Shown: in pieces, positions 1 to 11,699 of the stretch | Layout of the letters: every line of letters starts with the position of its first letter | Numbering within the stretch: position 1 is the stretch's first letter | Assembly: GCA_963971405.1 (NCBI GenBank) | Contig: OZ020489.1 | Coordinates: 25,260,290-25,324,289, forward strand | DNA: 64,000 bases | Direction: 5' to 3' | Source of the DNA: Psococerastis gibbosa | Taxonomy: Eukaryota > Arthropoda > Insecta > Psocodea > Psocidae | Notes under the pieces: generated by a model | What the model saw: the letters and a program-made list of their open reading frames with translations, nothing else | The model's database searches: none | What the model was told of the DNA's origin: nothing | Translations under genes and position numbers: made by a program

Positions 1-565
1 TCAATATATCTGAATATGGCTAATACTCGTGCAATATATGCTGACTGCTGAGCCATGGCAGATCTCCTATTATCGTTTATGCGGTGACGCATAACTAAAC
101 TCAGTGTAGTTTTACCATAGTACGAGCAATCTACCACCGCAGGCCTTCTAATAAATTTAAGGGATTAGGAATTTCTAAACTTTTCTCCGAATCAGATTTT
201 CGCAAATAAACTTTGAATTGACGATAGATAATAATTTAATATTACATTGGCAAAGCATTTAATTTTACAGACCATCAAACCGCTACTGTAGATTAAACAC
301 TCCAAAAAGTTTCAAAAGTCTATAATCGGACAATTAACCTATTTTATAGAGAGAGGTGAATTAACTTCTCGCTCGACAGCCATCAGGACGCAGGAGCACG
401 TATAGTCAATAACATATTGAAATAGTTAATTAAAAATGAAATTTTCCCTCTCCATGTCAATAGGCTACAACAGGATTGAAAAATGCACAGGTATAATGAA
501 CATATTGTGCTGTTGCTTATTATGTACGCACTGATAGTGACAATGATCTGATGCTGTTGTTACAG
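1..565. other. non-coding flank, probable intron
   Basis: AT-rich sequence with no repeat copy I can match elsewhere in the window. It ends in a pyrimidine/T-rich tract and a CAG at 563-565 that would serve as splice acceptor for the candidate exon beginning at 566, so it is probably intron. No promoter or start codon context is evident. Confidence 0.35.
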
Positions 566-731
566 GTATCACAACTCCAATATTCACCACCAAGGGTTCG
601 GTATGGGCGTCGGAGGAGGCCAAATGGGCGTAGGAGTGGGAGGGGCGCCCCCTTCCATGCACCACCACCATATGTCGCCCCTTCTAGGCACTAGTGCAGC
701 GGCAGGGTTAGGCATCGCTAGTAATGGAATG
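566..731 (+). CDS. candidate internal exon, His/Gly/Met-rich protein
   Basis: Bounded by an AG acceptor at 564-565 and a strong GTAAGT donor at 732. Only the frame starting at 567 is open across the whole segment; the other two contain stops. It encodes about 55 residues of low-complexity, regulator-like sequence: a Gly/Met/Val-rich stretch, PPSMHHHHMSPLLGTSAAA, then GLGIASNGM. GC content is clearly above the surrounding AT-rich DNA. The last codon is complete at the donor (phase 0), which fits the next candidate exon. Such His/Gly/Ala-rich segments are common in animal transcription factors, but I do not recognise the protein. Exon status is inferred from splice signals and composition only. 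Confidence 0.5.
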
Positions 732-842
732 GTAAGTAAAATATGTCTTATGAAAGCAGTGAGAGTAAAAGTTTAATTTTGTAACTCTTACACTATAAGA
801 TGAACCCGCTAGCCTAATTTTTTTTATTGGCCAGGGCGACAG

Positions 843-1018
843 CAAGGCCGTAGCCAGGATTTTTTTTGGGGGGGGGGTTTCAGAAATTTCATTTGATATT
901 ACATAGTGGTTTTTATTTTCCCCTCAAAGTCCGATTCTATCTAGTATCAAGTCATTTCATTTCGGGGGGGGGGGGGGGGGGTTTGAACACCCATGAAACC
1001 CCCTTGGCTACGGCCTTG
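843..1018 (+). mobile_element. hAT-type MITE, CAAGGCCGTAGCC family
   Basis: A 176-bp element with inverted ends (CAAGGCCGTAGCCAGG at the left, the complement of CAAGGCCGTAGCCAAG at the right) and long G runs just inside each end. It is flanked by an 8-bp target duplication, GGCGACAG at 835-842 and AGCGACAG at 1019-1026 (7 of 8 match). CA...TG ends and 8-bp duplications are hallmarks of the hAT superfamily. It lies in the putative intron between the two candidate exons. A second copy in opposite orientation is at 46630-46799. Confidence 0.8.
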
Positions 1019-1382
1019 AGCGACAGTATACGTTTACAAACTATGTAATAGTAATTAATAAAATTGTTGGTAAGGGCATCAGGAACTCAAACTTTTACAA
1101 ACTATAATCGAACCTAACACCAAAATCAGCAGAGTTATTGATGTTTAACATATGGGCTCTTATCGCTATTGTGGCAATATCTTTTCAGATAGGGACGCAG
1201 TGAGGTTATTTTAAGTTTTAACTTTTGCAGTGGGTTGAGAACTGGGTCTGCACTCATCTGCCACTAGTTCGTTACTTTTGCCCCCCCCCCCCCTGAATGG
1301 GGTATGGTTTCTAACGGTGGTAGGTAGGTATCAAGCGAGGCTACTGTATACTGATTTTGTGCTTGTTTTATTTGCAGACAAG

Positions 1383-1475
1383 TTGGCGGTCGGAATACAC
1401 CTGATTAACGGACGGCTCGTCATCCCCTCCGCCATGGTTGCCAGCTATTTAAACGGACAGTTTAAGTTAACCAGG
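1383..1475 (+). CDS. candidate internal exon, downstream partner
   Basis: A 93-nt (31-codon) segment ending AGG|GTACGT, open in only one frame. It encodes a well-formed peptide starting LAVGIHLINGRLVIPSAMVA and ending SYLNGQFKLTR. Two acceptors are possible: CAG ending at 1377, which would leave two extra bases, or AAG ending at 1382. Only the latter keeps phase 0 with the upstream candidate exon, giving a symmetrical exon. GC content and codon use contrast with the surrounding DNA. I do not recognise the family; a cDNA match would settle the boundaries. Confidence 0.5.
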
Positions 1476-1940
1476 GTACGTCCGAGTTACCCGCGTATAA
1501 GCCACTCGTTATATACAGTACATAGATATCTATGTTTACTTGAAGTCAAATCTCAATTAGCTTCGAGTTTCTATGTGAAATAAATTTCTATCTATCAAAA
1601 AGATACTAAAACTGTCTTATCTGACCGACTTCCTTATTAAATTGGAGTCGCCGTGACTGCCGTGAAAATAATCGGGACATTCGTTACTGCTGTTTTTATC
1701 ATGCGGGGTCAGTTTGGATTATTCGAATAATTCACAATAAAATGTGTGACCAATTAACAACTTTCAACACACTCTATATTGTAGCTGATGAATATAACAG
1801 TGCATACCATAATTAATTATAACATACAACATTGAGTCACCTAAAAGCAATAGAAAGCCTCTCCAAAATGTTCATAGCTGACATTTTTTAGTCATTCTAC
1901 CTATTGTAACCAAAAATACGGTCCTGCATGCAACAAACTA
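1476..1940. other. non-coding, probable intron continuation
   Basis: Follows the donor at 1476. AT-rich, no recognisable repeat or coding sequence, and no convincing next exon downstream in the window. Confidence 0.3.
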
Positions 1941-1948
1941 CTGACAAG

Positions 1949-2053
1949 CAATGGCGGATCCACAGGGGGGTCAGGGGGGTCATGACCCCCCCCCCAAATG
2001 AGTAAATAAAAAACGTGTGACCCCACCTACATTTTCCGCAGGATCCGCCCTTG
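1949..2053 (+). mobile_element. hAT-type MITE, CAATGGCGGATCC family
   Basis: A 105-bp element with ends CAATGGCGGATCCACAG and CAGGATCCGCCCTTG and internal G and C runs. An 8-bp target duplication flanks it: CTGACAAG at 1941-1948 and CTAACAAG at 2054-2061 (7 of 8). A longer sister copy is at 62617-62795. Confidence 0.8.
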
Positions 2054-2114
2054 CTAACAAGGTATGTCTATGTTTTCTTTCGAACCCCAGCATACTCAGG
2101 TCTTATTTCCTTAA

Positions 2115-2493
2115 GGCGGGGATTCCACCGACCTGCAAATGCAAAATACAAATACGGTGACGTGGTAGCAGACATTCAAGACTTAGGCGGGGTTTCCATC
2201 GACCTCGCATTGCAAAATGCAAATGACATTGACGGAAATGTTTGTTTTACTCTATTCCATAGTTAAAATTGATCAACGATCATAGAGTAAAATCACAAAC
2301 AAACTAAAATTAAAAAATGGCGTTACGGGATATGTTAAGTACAAACATTTTAATAGATTTCTATAAAAAGAAAAATTCAAATTTCCGTCAATTTCATTTG
2401 CATTCTGCAATGCGAGGTCGGTGGAAACCCCGCCTACGTCTTGAATGTCTGCTTATTTGTATTTTGCACTTGCAGGTCGGTGGAATCCCCGCC
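2115..2493. mobile_element. PIF/Harbinger-type foldback MITE (family C, copy 1)
   Basis: A nearly palindromic 379-bp element whose outer ends are GGCGGGGATTCCACCGACC and its complement, flanked by TAA at 2112-2114 and 2494-2496. TTA/TAA duplications with G-rich termini are characteristic of PIF/Harbinger. The arms repeat a second GGCGGGGTTTCCA block internally, and the centre carries an ACTCTATG.../...CATAGAGT sub-palindrome. The right arm lacks about 15 bp (the GCTACCACGTCACCG block) present in the other copies. Confidence 0.8.
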
Positions 2494-2496
2494 TAA

Positions 2497-3390
2497 GCCT
2501 TCCGCCAAACAAAACATTCTGTGAATGTTCGCGCGAGTCCACTAGCTTTATTTATTATGCCATCAGTCTGCAACAAGTTCTTCAGGTCTTGAGAGGCAAA
2601 GCCAATAATTCCATATTGATTAGATATTTATTTTAGTTGTCTTCGCAATTCCTGAAAACTTGCCCATGTGGAGAGGATGCTTCTTTTTGCTTAAACGACT
2701 TGTACCGTCTTATCCATTACTTTTCCTGTGTTTTTTATGTTACTTAAATAAGTAGCGGTAAGCAGTATACTACTCCTTTCAGCTGAAAAGACCCACCTTT
2801 ATTTCTTTTTACCACTATCGTTTATCGCTTTCAATGGTCTCAACTCTCATTGGACCATTGTGACAGTTTCAGGACAAATTATTTTAAGTCGTTTAGTTGA
2901 TCTCTATTTTATGTTAGTCACTGAGATGCACGTCAGATTGTATGAGGCAGCGCAAAAATCTACACCGACCGAAGCTAAGATTTTTTTTTTTTTTAAACAG
3001 TGAATATTCTGATTATCGTAACATTTATTTAGCCAAATTATATGAAGTTTCATTTTGGCTATTTGACCAATAATTTGCAAAACGTATTAACTGTATCTGT
3101 GTATTATTGTATTGACTGTTTATTAATACGACACTTATGACTTATTTTGACGGTGGCAATGTAGCATGTCTGACGAGACTATGTGCAATATTGGGTGCAT
3201 TAGAAGCCTCGATTATTAGTTGTTAGTTAATAATATTTTGGAGTCCTTTTTGAATGGCCTATAAGCTATAACTGGTTCAGACTTCAGGGTACAAAGGGTA
3301 CCTGACCTGGGTTCTCCCAACCCTAATAGCTACAATACCTTCATGGGTAAGGGATGAGCACGCGGCTGCTGGTAACACCCTAAATTGGAC
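2497..3390. other. unassigned AT-rich sequence
   Basis: No repeat copy, exon or RNA gene that I can support. Confidence 0.3.
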
Positions 3391-3630
3391 CCAGGAGGGT
3401 GGTCCAAGAGGTCCGGACCCCCCCCCCCCGAAATAAAAGGGCTTTACCCAAATTTAAATTAAAAATTTTTTAGGGATACAATTTATCATCTTATGCAAAC
3501 CTGTTTTGTTTAAAGAATTGGAATAAATTTATTTAAGTTTGAACACTGGATAGAATGAACTTAAATTAATAAATTACGCATAGAAATTGGACCCCCCCCC
3601 CCCCCGAAACAAAACCTGGGCACGGCCTTG
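3391..3630. mobile_element. hAT-type MITE, CAAGGCCGTGC family, left end lost
   Basis: The right end, CTGGGCACGGCCTTG, and the internal GGTCCGGACCCCC, CCGAAATA and CCGAAACAAAACC blocks match the element at 62797-62924. The left side begins only at CAGGAGGGTGGTCC; the expected outermost CAAGGCCGTG is missing and no matching 8-bp flank is visible. Long C runs are retained. Confidence 0.55.
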
Positions 3631-4473
3631 ACCAGTTCCATCTAGTGAGCACTGATATTTCTCAGGGGGCGGGCGCCTCTACCCTTGTATCCGCATCTGA
3701 CCAGTCCTCAGGCCTAGATTCTGATTTATCCTTATATACCTCTCTCGCCATATACATGATCCTTCTGAATTAATTTAGTATCGGTGCGCTGCCTATAATA
3801 CCATAATTATTTGACTTAAAAATATCTGTGATATCTTTATGCCACGTACTAAATTGGTATGTCCATGGTTTGTAAGAAAATGTTTAAAAATGTATATGAG
3901 AGTAATTTTTATTGTAGTATAATCCTGACGAAATGCAATGTAACTTAATTAGGCAATTATCTTTGGCTATCAGTCTATCACTTTACTGCCCAAATGCCGA
4001 ACAAGATACCTATCTGTTCAGTACTAATTTTTGTATGATGTGAAACGGTTTTGAAACAAATACTGTACAATTTTTAGTAGTCTATATTGTACTTTTGCCC
4101 ATGATTGTCGTGGATTTCACTATTTCAGGGCTTTTGACATAAAATCTATAGTTCGTCCTCTATCAATTAATTAGTACTGTGTAGGCGGTACTATAAGTTA
4201 GGAACAGTCACTAATCCACGAAAATTTGGGAAAATTGCACAATAAAATGCAGTTGTTCATTCTTTTCATTTGCTGGCGATTTTGATAATGACACTGGATT
4301 ATACTGCATAGCCACTCCAGGACTTCCCGTTGATCAAAGTGGGTGTGTTATGCTTATGCTACATAAAAAAGTATAAATTAATTATAATTTAGTTGGATGA
4401 TTACACTGTTTCTGGCCAGGTACACAGTAACACAGAGACAGATTCTGCGTAGTAGATTCCCCAGCAGATCTGC
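3631..4473. other. unassigned AT-rich sequence
   Basis: No supported gene or repeat copy. Confidence 0.3.
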
Positions 4474-4476
4474 TAC

Positions 4477-4871
4477 GGCGGGGATTCCACAGACCTGCAA
4501 GTGCAAAATACAAATACGGTGACGTGGTAGCAGACATTCAAGACTTTGGCGGGGTTTCCACCGACCTCTCATTGCAAAATGCAAATGACATTGGCGGAAA
4601 TTTTTGTTTTACTCTATGCCATAGTTAAAATTGATCAATGATCATAGAGTAAAATCACAAACAAACAAACTGAAATTAAAAAATGGCGTCATGAGATATG
4701 TTAAGTACAAACATTTTAATAGATTTCTATAAAAAGAAAAATTCAAATTTCCGTCAATGTCATTTGTATTCTGCTATGCGAGGTCGGTGGAAACCCCGCC
4801 TAAGTCTTGAATGTCTGCTACCACGTCACCGTATTTGTATTTTGCACTTGCAGGTCTGTGGAATCCCCGCC
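4477..4871. mobile_element. PIF/Harbinger-type foldback MITE (family C, copy 2)
   Basis: A full 395-bp palindromic copy, the best example of the family. Ends GGCGGGGATTCCAC and complement; flanks TAC (4474-4476) and TAA (4872-4874), consistent with a decayed TAA duplication. Both arms keep the GGTGACGTGGTAGCAGACAT block, and the centre keeps the GTTAAAATTGATCAATGATC motif. It closely matches copies at 2115 and 23457. Confidence 0.8.
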
Positions 4872-4874
4872 TAA

Positions 4875-6650
4875 GTATAATCTGCCTTCGTGTACTTACA
4901 GTGCCTCACTGTTTTCACCACTGTCTGCCGTATGCACAGATAACTTAATGAAGCATTGCGGTTGTGTACTGTAAAACTAAAAACTGTAAAACTAAATCTG
5001 TGTGATGTTGGTAAGTTTTGAGTAGAATTTTTTGTAGTTCCTGGATGCTTATTATATTACATGTGATGAAAATTAAAAGTGTGAGCCATATCCTGTATGC
5101 ATTAGCACTCAATCGAAAATTAAATTGGCCAATATTATCATATTATGCATGCGAATAATTTTTGACTTAAGAAATATAAACTTTTCACGGGATCTTTTAT
5201 GAGTTCATTAATCAATATGGTCTAAGTATCTAGCATTTAACAACCGAACAATTTTTCACACTGTATGTGGAAAATGGGAACATTTGTAATTTTTATTTGA
5301 ATATTCAAATAGCAATTCTTTTTAATGACAATAAATTAAATAAAAAAGTTGCTACTGACAGATTTTTTTGAAGATATATTATAGGTTCATATTTCTCTCA
5401 TTTCGAGACAATCATTGAAGTATCTACTGTTATTGTATGTGAGACTATGAGGTTAAAGCCTTATTTTTTATAGGACGACCACGCACTAAATGTCTTTTAT
5501 TGGCTGACTGTGCGAAAGAATTTTGTGTTTTTTTCTTCATATAACTTAGGTACGGTACCTGCAGCATGGAAATTATTTCCTTATCACATCTTCTTATCTT
5601 CTTTGTTGGTAGCGGACGTAAATTACAGTAGATCACTGCAAAATAGAATTATTTACTTTCTTTAATTTTCCCATACTCTGAAAAAAAGTCGTGAAGTCAG
5701 TTACTCCGGCTGCGGGTTAACTACCTCTAGGCTTCATGAAGTACGGTATTACGGATGATTTCCCATTTTCTCATGTACAGGTGTTGTACGTGCATTCAGG
5801 TAAAGACAGTAGAATAAGTGCAAAGTACTATAAGTATAATCTATACTGTACTGTAGACGTAGAGTGTAGATAACAATTAAGATGCATCAAAGATTAATTT
5901 ATTAGCAAAAGTTGAATAAGAATTACAATACATATTGTACTGTATATCCATGCCTAATTAAAAAGGTTGTATTCGTAGGGATAGGAATTCCTTACCGTTT
6001 TTGCGCATTAAGTTAGATGCCGCTGGGGCAAAATCATTACAGTTTGCAAGCTTATTGTGATCTACTCGAATATTGTTTCATTATTTGCGCCAATTAAATA
6101 ATTAGCTAAAAATTAAATTAATGTTTTCGATTGATTTCTAAGCCGGAGGAAGATTAATATAGTTGGATCAGAAGTGTGACAAGTCATGATAAGTATTAAA
6201 ATTTTGTAACATGAGTACATAATGTATAAATAGAAGATTATTTAAGCTCAATATTTAACAAAATATACAGTATAGTGTAAATAGCCTGTCTAAATCGTTT
6301 GTGATCTTACAATAAAATATTGTGTTTTATATAACGTCGCTGCAGTTGTTTTCTAATGCATTACCTTACCAGTCTCATAGTGACTTAGGTATATCCAAGA
6401 TAATACCTATTATCAATACGATTGTTGGCTCAGACCATAAGGCAAGGTCCTCTAGGTACTGCTAGGTACAGCTGCAGTAATTGAAAGCTAAAGCCTTGAA
6501 ACTCTACGCTAAATCGATTTCTGCCAACTGCAGTATGAAGGCTATAGTATAGGTTTGTTATGAAATACGAGAACGTTCGTAGAAAAACGAAAAAACTGTG
6601 GTCACAGAAAGAAAAGTTAGTTAACATGATTTTTTTTGACTCGTTTCCGC
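4875..6650. other. unassigned AT-rich sequence
   Basis: Nearly 1.8 kb of AT-rich sequence. A short direct duplication (AACTGTAAAACTAA) lies near 4970-4995; otherwise no gene or repeat is supported. Confidence 0.3.
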
Positions 6651-6654
6651 ACAG

Positions 6655-6985
6655 TTTAGGTCAAGCTAACGCATCTTACAATGTCAATGGCAAGCATGTC
6701 TCAGCTTGCCCATTGTCACTTGTAGCCGGTGTGGGTTGACATCGAGGACGTGAACCAGTCTACCAGCGGCTAAAAATTCATACGGAAACATTACAAACAA
6801 TATCCAAAAACCCGATGTTGGCAGGGAAATATTCAATTTTTCAGAATTGCAAAGAAAATGCTTCAAATCTAGCTCTAAAGCAGAGGGAAAATTGTATGAT
6901 TCTGATTGAAGATGTCTACGTTGTTGACGAAAGGTTCCGATCGACCTCGGCCCATCAGCCAGGATTTTGTTGTTATTAGTCACCG
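6655..6985 (+). repeat. retroposon family A, copy 1
   Basis: Shares the family A core seen at 21.0, 26.5, 57.5 and 62.4 kb: CTCAGCTTGCCCATTGTCAC, then a variant of GTAGCCGGTATAGGTTGACA (here GTGTGGG), then ATCGAGGACGTG and AAAATTCATACGGAAACA. The 3' half (6815-6965) diverges from the other copies but resembles 37405-37540 (AATATTCAATTTTTCAGAAT, GCAAAGAAAATGCTT). Probably a diverged or composite copy. Confidence 0.55.
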
Positions 6986-8655
6986 TACTCTATTTTTGGT
7001 AAGCCCTTCTATGCTGAAAAGTACTTGACCAAAATATAAGACAGGCCCAGAGCTCTTGCATTCTTTATAGTAAATAGCTACTTCTTTCCATGAGTGGTCT
7101 TCCATGTGTCCCGGGGTCAGAATGTATGCTGACTATATAATTATAGGTATAGGAACAGTCACACATGTGGTGTATCGTGACCGCGGGCTTATTTATAGGC
7201 AGCCTTGCCTCCAAAAACACATTTCTCAATTGGGTACCTCCTTCTTAGCTCCGATTCCTTCTCACTGTTAAATTCCTCCATTCTTTACAAATAGGGTGCA
7301 CTGTCTGATCGGCATAATCTTATGAAAGCAATATGGAAAGAATAGGTCTAATTCTTTAGAATAATTACCGAAATCGGTTAGTAGACTCAGGAGAAGTTAA
7401 CTGAAATTATTTAAAGAAGAGATTTCAAAATATGTATGACATGGTATTGTATAACAATGAATGGCCGGGCATTTTTGATTTAATTAATTAATTCCTCGTT
7501 CCACATAAAAATTACATACTATATATTGTAATAGCTATCAATGTAAACAAAACCCACTAGATCGACCCCCCCCCCCTCCTTGATAGTTTGGTTCAGAGTG
7601 CAAAAAAATAAAACATTTTTTTTTCTCCTGTGGAACCTTTCAATCGATACCTTCTAACTTCAGGTATGTTTTAGGTGGTAAATAGAGTAACAAAAGCGAA
7701 CAGATTGCTTTTCCAAGCAAAGTTTTTTTGTTGTTGAAGAAATACAATAATATTTTTTACAATAGAAAATCATTGCCCCAATGCATTGGCATCCCTTGCC
7801 ATTATTACTGTGTAAAATTACTCGTTATTGGTCTGCCCACTCTAGACCATCAATCCAGCGCTTTAGGATGGGGAAAATCAAGGCAGTCGAAATTTAACCC
7901 TAGGACAATGTTTGCCCATTACTCATAATTATATATTATGGTACCTGCGGTATATACTATACTAATTGTTAAATAGGAAAGCACGTAGATACTGGTTCTT
8001 TAAATTGTTTTGTCATCTTTCTGAATTAACTGAAAGTAGGTACCTCATGTTACTCATTTCGCCACTAATCATGGCCTCGTGTTCCAATTTTAAAATGGCG
8101 GTTATCTAAAACAGACGCCTTTATTCCGAACTGTTCTTTTAACTGCCGACAATGATGAAAAGAATCAAAGACAAAGCTATGAGTAGTGAGCGTACAAAAC
8201 TGGTCAACCGCGACAACGAGAGCGGCCCGCAGATGCAAACAGAAAGGTCACTCAATCTCTTCACCTATACCGTGCACAAAAACGCAATTAAATGGGTCGA
8301 TGAACCCTGTACATTGTCGATGCATTAGGGGATTCAGGAAAAAAAGAGGATAGATCGTAAAATTGGGTAACCAATCTCAAAATCCTTAAATCCCGCTGAG
8401 CTAAGAATTGGATTGTGATTGACAAACCCTTAGAATCCGGATGTTTGTCTAAACACACTGGGGTTACTCTGCAGGGACCATGTAGATTGAAGACTATTTA
8501 ATCGGGGGTTGATATTGCGGCAATTTTATGTGTATTCGATGATTTTGATCGTTGGTTTATAAAACGTTGCTCAAAGATGTATACTGTAGGTCAAGACAAT
8601 TTTTATGGCTATTGTATTTTATGTAACTACGCAGTGTCAGTATCAATAGGTACAA
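6986..8655. other. unassigned sequence, one short ORF
   Basis: Mostly AT-rich. At 8152-8328 a 58-codon ATG-to-stop frame lies in a locally GC-richer patch; its product (MMKRIKDKAMSSERTKLVNR...) has no family I recognise, and no splice or promoter signal supports it. A short block at 7540-7620 (AACAAAACCCACTA followed by a C run) recurs at 55634-55690. Confidence 0.25.
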
Positions 8656-8659
8656 TATA

Positions 8660-9278
8660 ATTGCACAAAACCAAATAGGTTTTTTGGGCAAGTAACCTGT
8701 CCGGTTTCGTTACTTATTTTAACACCTAAAATATGCCTGAAGGTGGAAATCATCGATAGAAAGGTTTCGCAGAAAAATTATTTTTTTGTCATTTTTCATT
8801 AAAATTTAGTTATTTTTATTTTTTTACCCCCAGAAGCAACATATCAAGGGGCAAGCGACCCCCCGCATTTGGTTAATATTAATAACCACTATAATATATG
8901 TGAATTTAAAAGAAATCGTAGGAGCCGTTTTTGAGAAATAATTTTTTTTAGACTTTTTTTTGGAGTTTTTTGAAAATAAAACCCCCCCAAATTGAGTTAG
9001 CCAAAAATAAAAAAAACAGTTCCGAGGTATGATTTTTGTGAACCTACATGCCGAATTTCATCAAAATCGACCGAGTAGTTTGCCCGGAAATCGACGCACA
9101 GACAGACAGACGGAGCGACAGCGACAGAGCGACAGACAGAGCGACAGACAGACATTTCGTAAAAACCACTTTTTTGGATTCCTGGGACCTCAAAACGTGT
9201 AAATCCGTTGAAATCTCGGAATCGAAAATTTCGACCATCACAAAGCTTTCCTGATACTACGTATAAATTGGAAAGCAA
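8660..9278 (+). repeat. dispersed repeat family B, copy 1 (5' truncated)
   Basis: Retains the 3' two thirds of family B: GGTTTTTTGGGCAAGTAACC, ACCCCCAGAAGCAACATATC, GGGGCAAGCGACCCC, a CAGA/GCGACAGA microsatellite at 9100-9155, CTGGGACCTCAAAACGTGTA and the 3' end ATAAATTGGAAAGCAA. The G-rich 5' third is absent. The CAGA tract gives overlapping open frames on both strands; these are tetranucleotide artefacts, not genes. Confidence 0.75.
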
Positions 9279-9451
9279 TGAGACATGGGAACTGACCAAT
9301 TTTGGAGTGATACAGACTCCAGAGGTGGACTCCCCTAAAATGGTTTACCTTTTTCGGAAGGCCAGACATCCGAATGCAAAATAGTGGTCAGTAAAATAAC
9401 CTTGAGTAGGCCTAATATTGAATGGGATAAGGCGGCTATTGCTTTGCTATT

Positions 9452-9605
9452 ACTTGTCAATATTCCGTCATTTGTGCATCAATAATTGATGCGATTTTTG
9501 TTTTAAGGAGACTATTATCTTGATACTTAACTTATCTACTATAAATTAAGTTATAATATGGTATAGACTTATTATTGTTGCATAAATGACGGAATATTGA
9601 CAAGT
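9452..9605. mobile_element. small foldback element
   Basis: A 154-bp element with 35-bp inverted ends at 9452-9486 and 9571-9605 (ACTTGTCAATATTCCGTCAT and its complement outermost, 32-33 of 35 positions matching). The middle is AT-rich and non-coding. No target duplication is clear, so the superfamily is unassigned. Confidence 0.6.
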
Positions 9606-11116
9606 GGAAATGCCTAAGGGAAATTGCAATTCATTGATGAATTCGTAAGTGTGACGACTTGGCGCAGTGATTTGCTACGCTCCATTTACTAGCTCCAACG
9701 AGCTAGCCTAAGGTCAGCAGATTGTGACCCTCCCCTCGCTTTCTTGACCTCCCTTTTCCATTATTTCCTCATCCCTGTAATTTATCATTGTTCGAGATCC
9801 TCCTGGCTCCATTGCCCAGATAGTAAGAAGTCTTTTCGCGGAAAATTTAACGCGATCAGGCAACGTGATATATGACAGAAGAGATCTTCTCCTGAAGTTA
9901 TTGAAATTCATGTATTTTGTCTGGGTCTGACTAGCAATTGAAAGAAGTGACGCTGTGTTTACACCAAGCCATGACTCATGAGTACAAGCACGAGCACGGG
10001 TGTTTCCCCACGCGCCATTAGGCTTGGGGACGCCCTGATTATGGCAAAAATGTGTACATGTTCGAAAAAATTAAGAAGTTATTATTATTCCTCAAATCAC
10101 AGAAGCACGCAGTATCTCATTTCATTTAAATCCTGGTCGCACATTTGTTAAATTTCATTATTAGATATTGTATATGTTTGATGTTCTCTGCTGTGACTTG
10201 GTGGAACTTAGACATAATTAAAATGAAAATAATGACGTAGCTTAGACCTCAAAATAAAACAATTATATTATTGTACGACCGGTTTCAGAGCTAGCCCATC
10301 GTCTTGTTCTTATTTTGTGGACTAAGCAAGCCATTATTTTTATTTTAATTTTATTCTGGTCTATTGTAAAATGGAAAAAGTCAGGGCGGATCTATGGAGG
10401 GGGGGGGGGGGTGGGCACATAAGGTTTTTATGCTTAGTAAGCTTTTACTATATTTAAAGCGTGTTTTAGGCACAAAAAACGTAAACGTAACAAAAACAAA
10501 TTCCGCTATAGTAGGCCCGACCGCGTTCTCCATTATTATAGTTACAGGTATTGGTTTAAGGAATGTTAGTTATTATAAAGAACTAATTAAATTAAATAAA
10601 ACTAAATTTATAACTACAATATCATTAACAATTCACGTAGCCTATTTAAACAATATGCCAATGGTAAAAAATGTGATACTTAAGGTTTGTGCCTAAATAT
10701 CCAATGTTTCAAAATCAACAACTAGCAAAGCAATAAGGCAAGTTACTATACCTATTGGTTAGTATCGATCGTTTCATCTATCCTCTTTAAAGCGTGGATA
10801 GTCCGGCAATTTTTTCAAAACACGTGTATATATACGATTGAGACCCGCCCACTTAACCGACCTTAAGCCCTGTTTCTCAGCTCCATATAGGCACTGGGCG
10901 GATACCATGTAAATTCAAACAAAATAAAAAGCATATAAGGATCGTAACACCTGAGGTGAAGTGTGAGAGCGCGGGCCCTGATCATATAATTACTAGCTAA
11001 GGTTATTAATAATATTAATAAATTCAATGTAAATGAGACTTGGGTCCACCTGTACAGCGTGAACAAATGCATTTCTATAATTGATCTCTCAGGGCATTTT
11101 ACTATAAATTTAGCGA
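9606..11116. other. unassigned sequence with one truncated MITE end
   Basis: No gene is supported. At 10383-10413 CAGGGCGGATCTATGG followed by a G run resembles a hAT-MITE left end with no partner end nearby. The open frames through here are short and compositionally unremarkable. Confidence 0.3.
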
Positions 11117-11118
11117 TT

Positions 11119-11625
11119 GCCCTTCATATTCGATATTCCTGAGTACTTACAATATAAAGGCTCAGTTTCATTTCACTGCTGGAGCCTGGATTGTTGTACG
11201 GTGTTGTGCGATGTTGTACGATTGTTGCCCTTCATATTCGATATTCCTGAGTACTTACAATATAAGGCTCAGTTTCATTTCACTGCTGGAGCCTGGATTG
11301 TTGAACGGTGTTGTACGATGTTGTACGATTGTTGCCCTTCATATTCGATATTCCTGAGTACTTACAATATAAAGGCTCAGTTTCATTTCACTGCTGGAGC
11401 CTGGATTGTTGAACGGTGTTGTACGATGTTGTACGATTGTTGCCCTTCATATTCGATATTCCTGAGTACTTACAATATAAAGGCTCAGTTTCATTTCACT
11501 GCTGGAGCCTGGATTGTTGAACGGTGTTGTACGATGTTGTACGATTGTTGCCCTTCATATTCGATATTCCTGAGTACTTACAATATAAAGTCTCAGTTTC
11601 ATTTCACTGCTGGCGCCTGGATTGT
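11119..11625. repeat. 108-bp tandem repeat, about 4.7 units
   Basis: Units begin with GCCCTTCATATTCGATATTC at 11119, 11227, 11334, 11442 and 11550, spaced 108, 107, 108 and 108 bp; the 107-bp unit has lost one A. Units are almost identical, implying recent amplification. Because 108 is a multiple of three, an open frame of about 170 codons with a 36-residue period runs through it; there is no independent sign that it is translated. The last unit breaks off after GCCTGGATTGTTGTA. Confidence 0.9.
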
Positions 11626-11699
11626 TGTATGAGCACGGTATGCTATGATACCAAAAATGATTTTTATGGAAAATGAAAATAAACATGCAATAAATTATA

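Noticed and set aside
2115..4871. A CRISPR-like or regulatory array formed by the repeated GGCGGGG and GACGTGGTAGCAGAC blocks
   Set aside because: The blocks are the arms of two separate foldback MITEs with TAA-type flanks, dispersed at other sites too; no regular spacer structure.
9044..9299. Overlapping open frames on both strands through the CAGA tracts (also at 24.9 and 36.2 kb)
   Set aside because: A tetranucleotide repeat without stops in any phase creates them, and they recur inside a dispersed repeat (family B).
11117..11632. 171-codon plus-strand ORF
   Set aside because: It is the reading of a 108-bp minisatellite whose period is divisible by three; no start context or domain.
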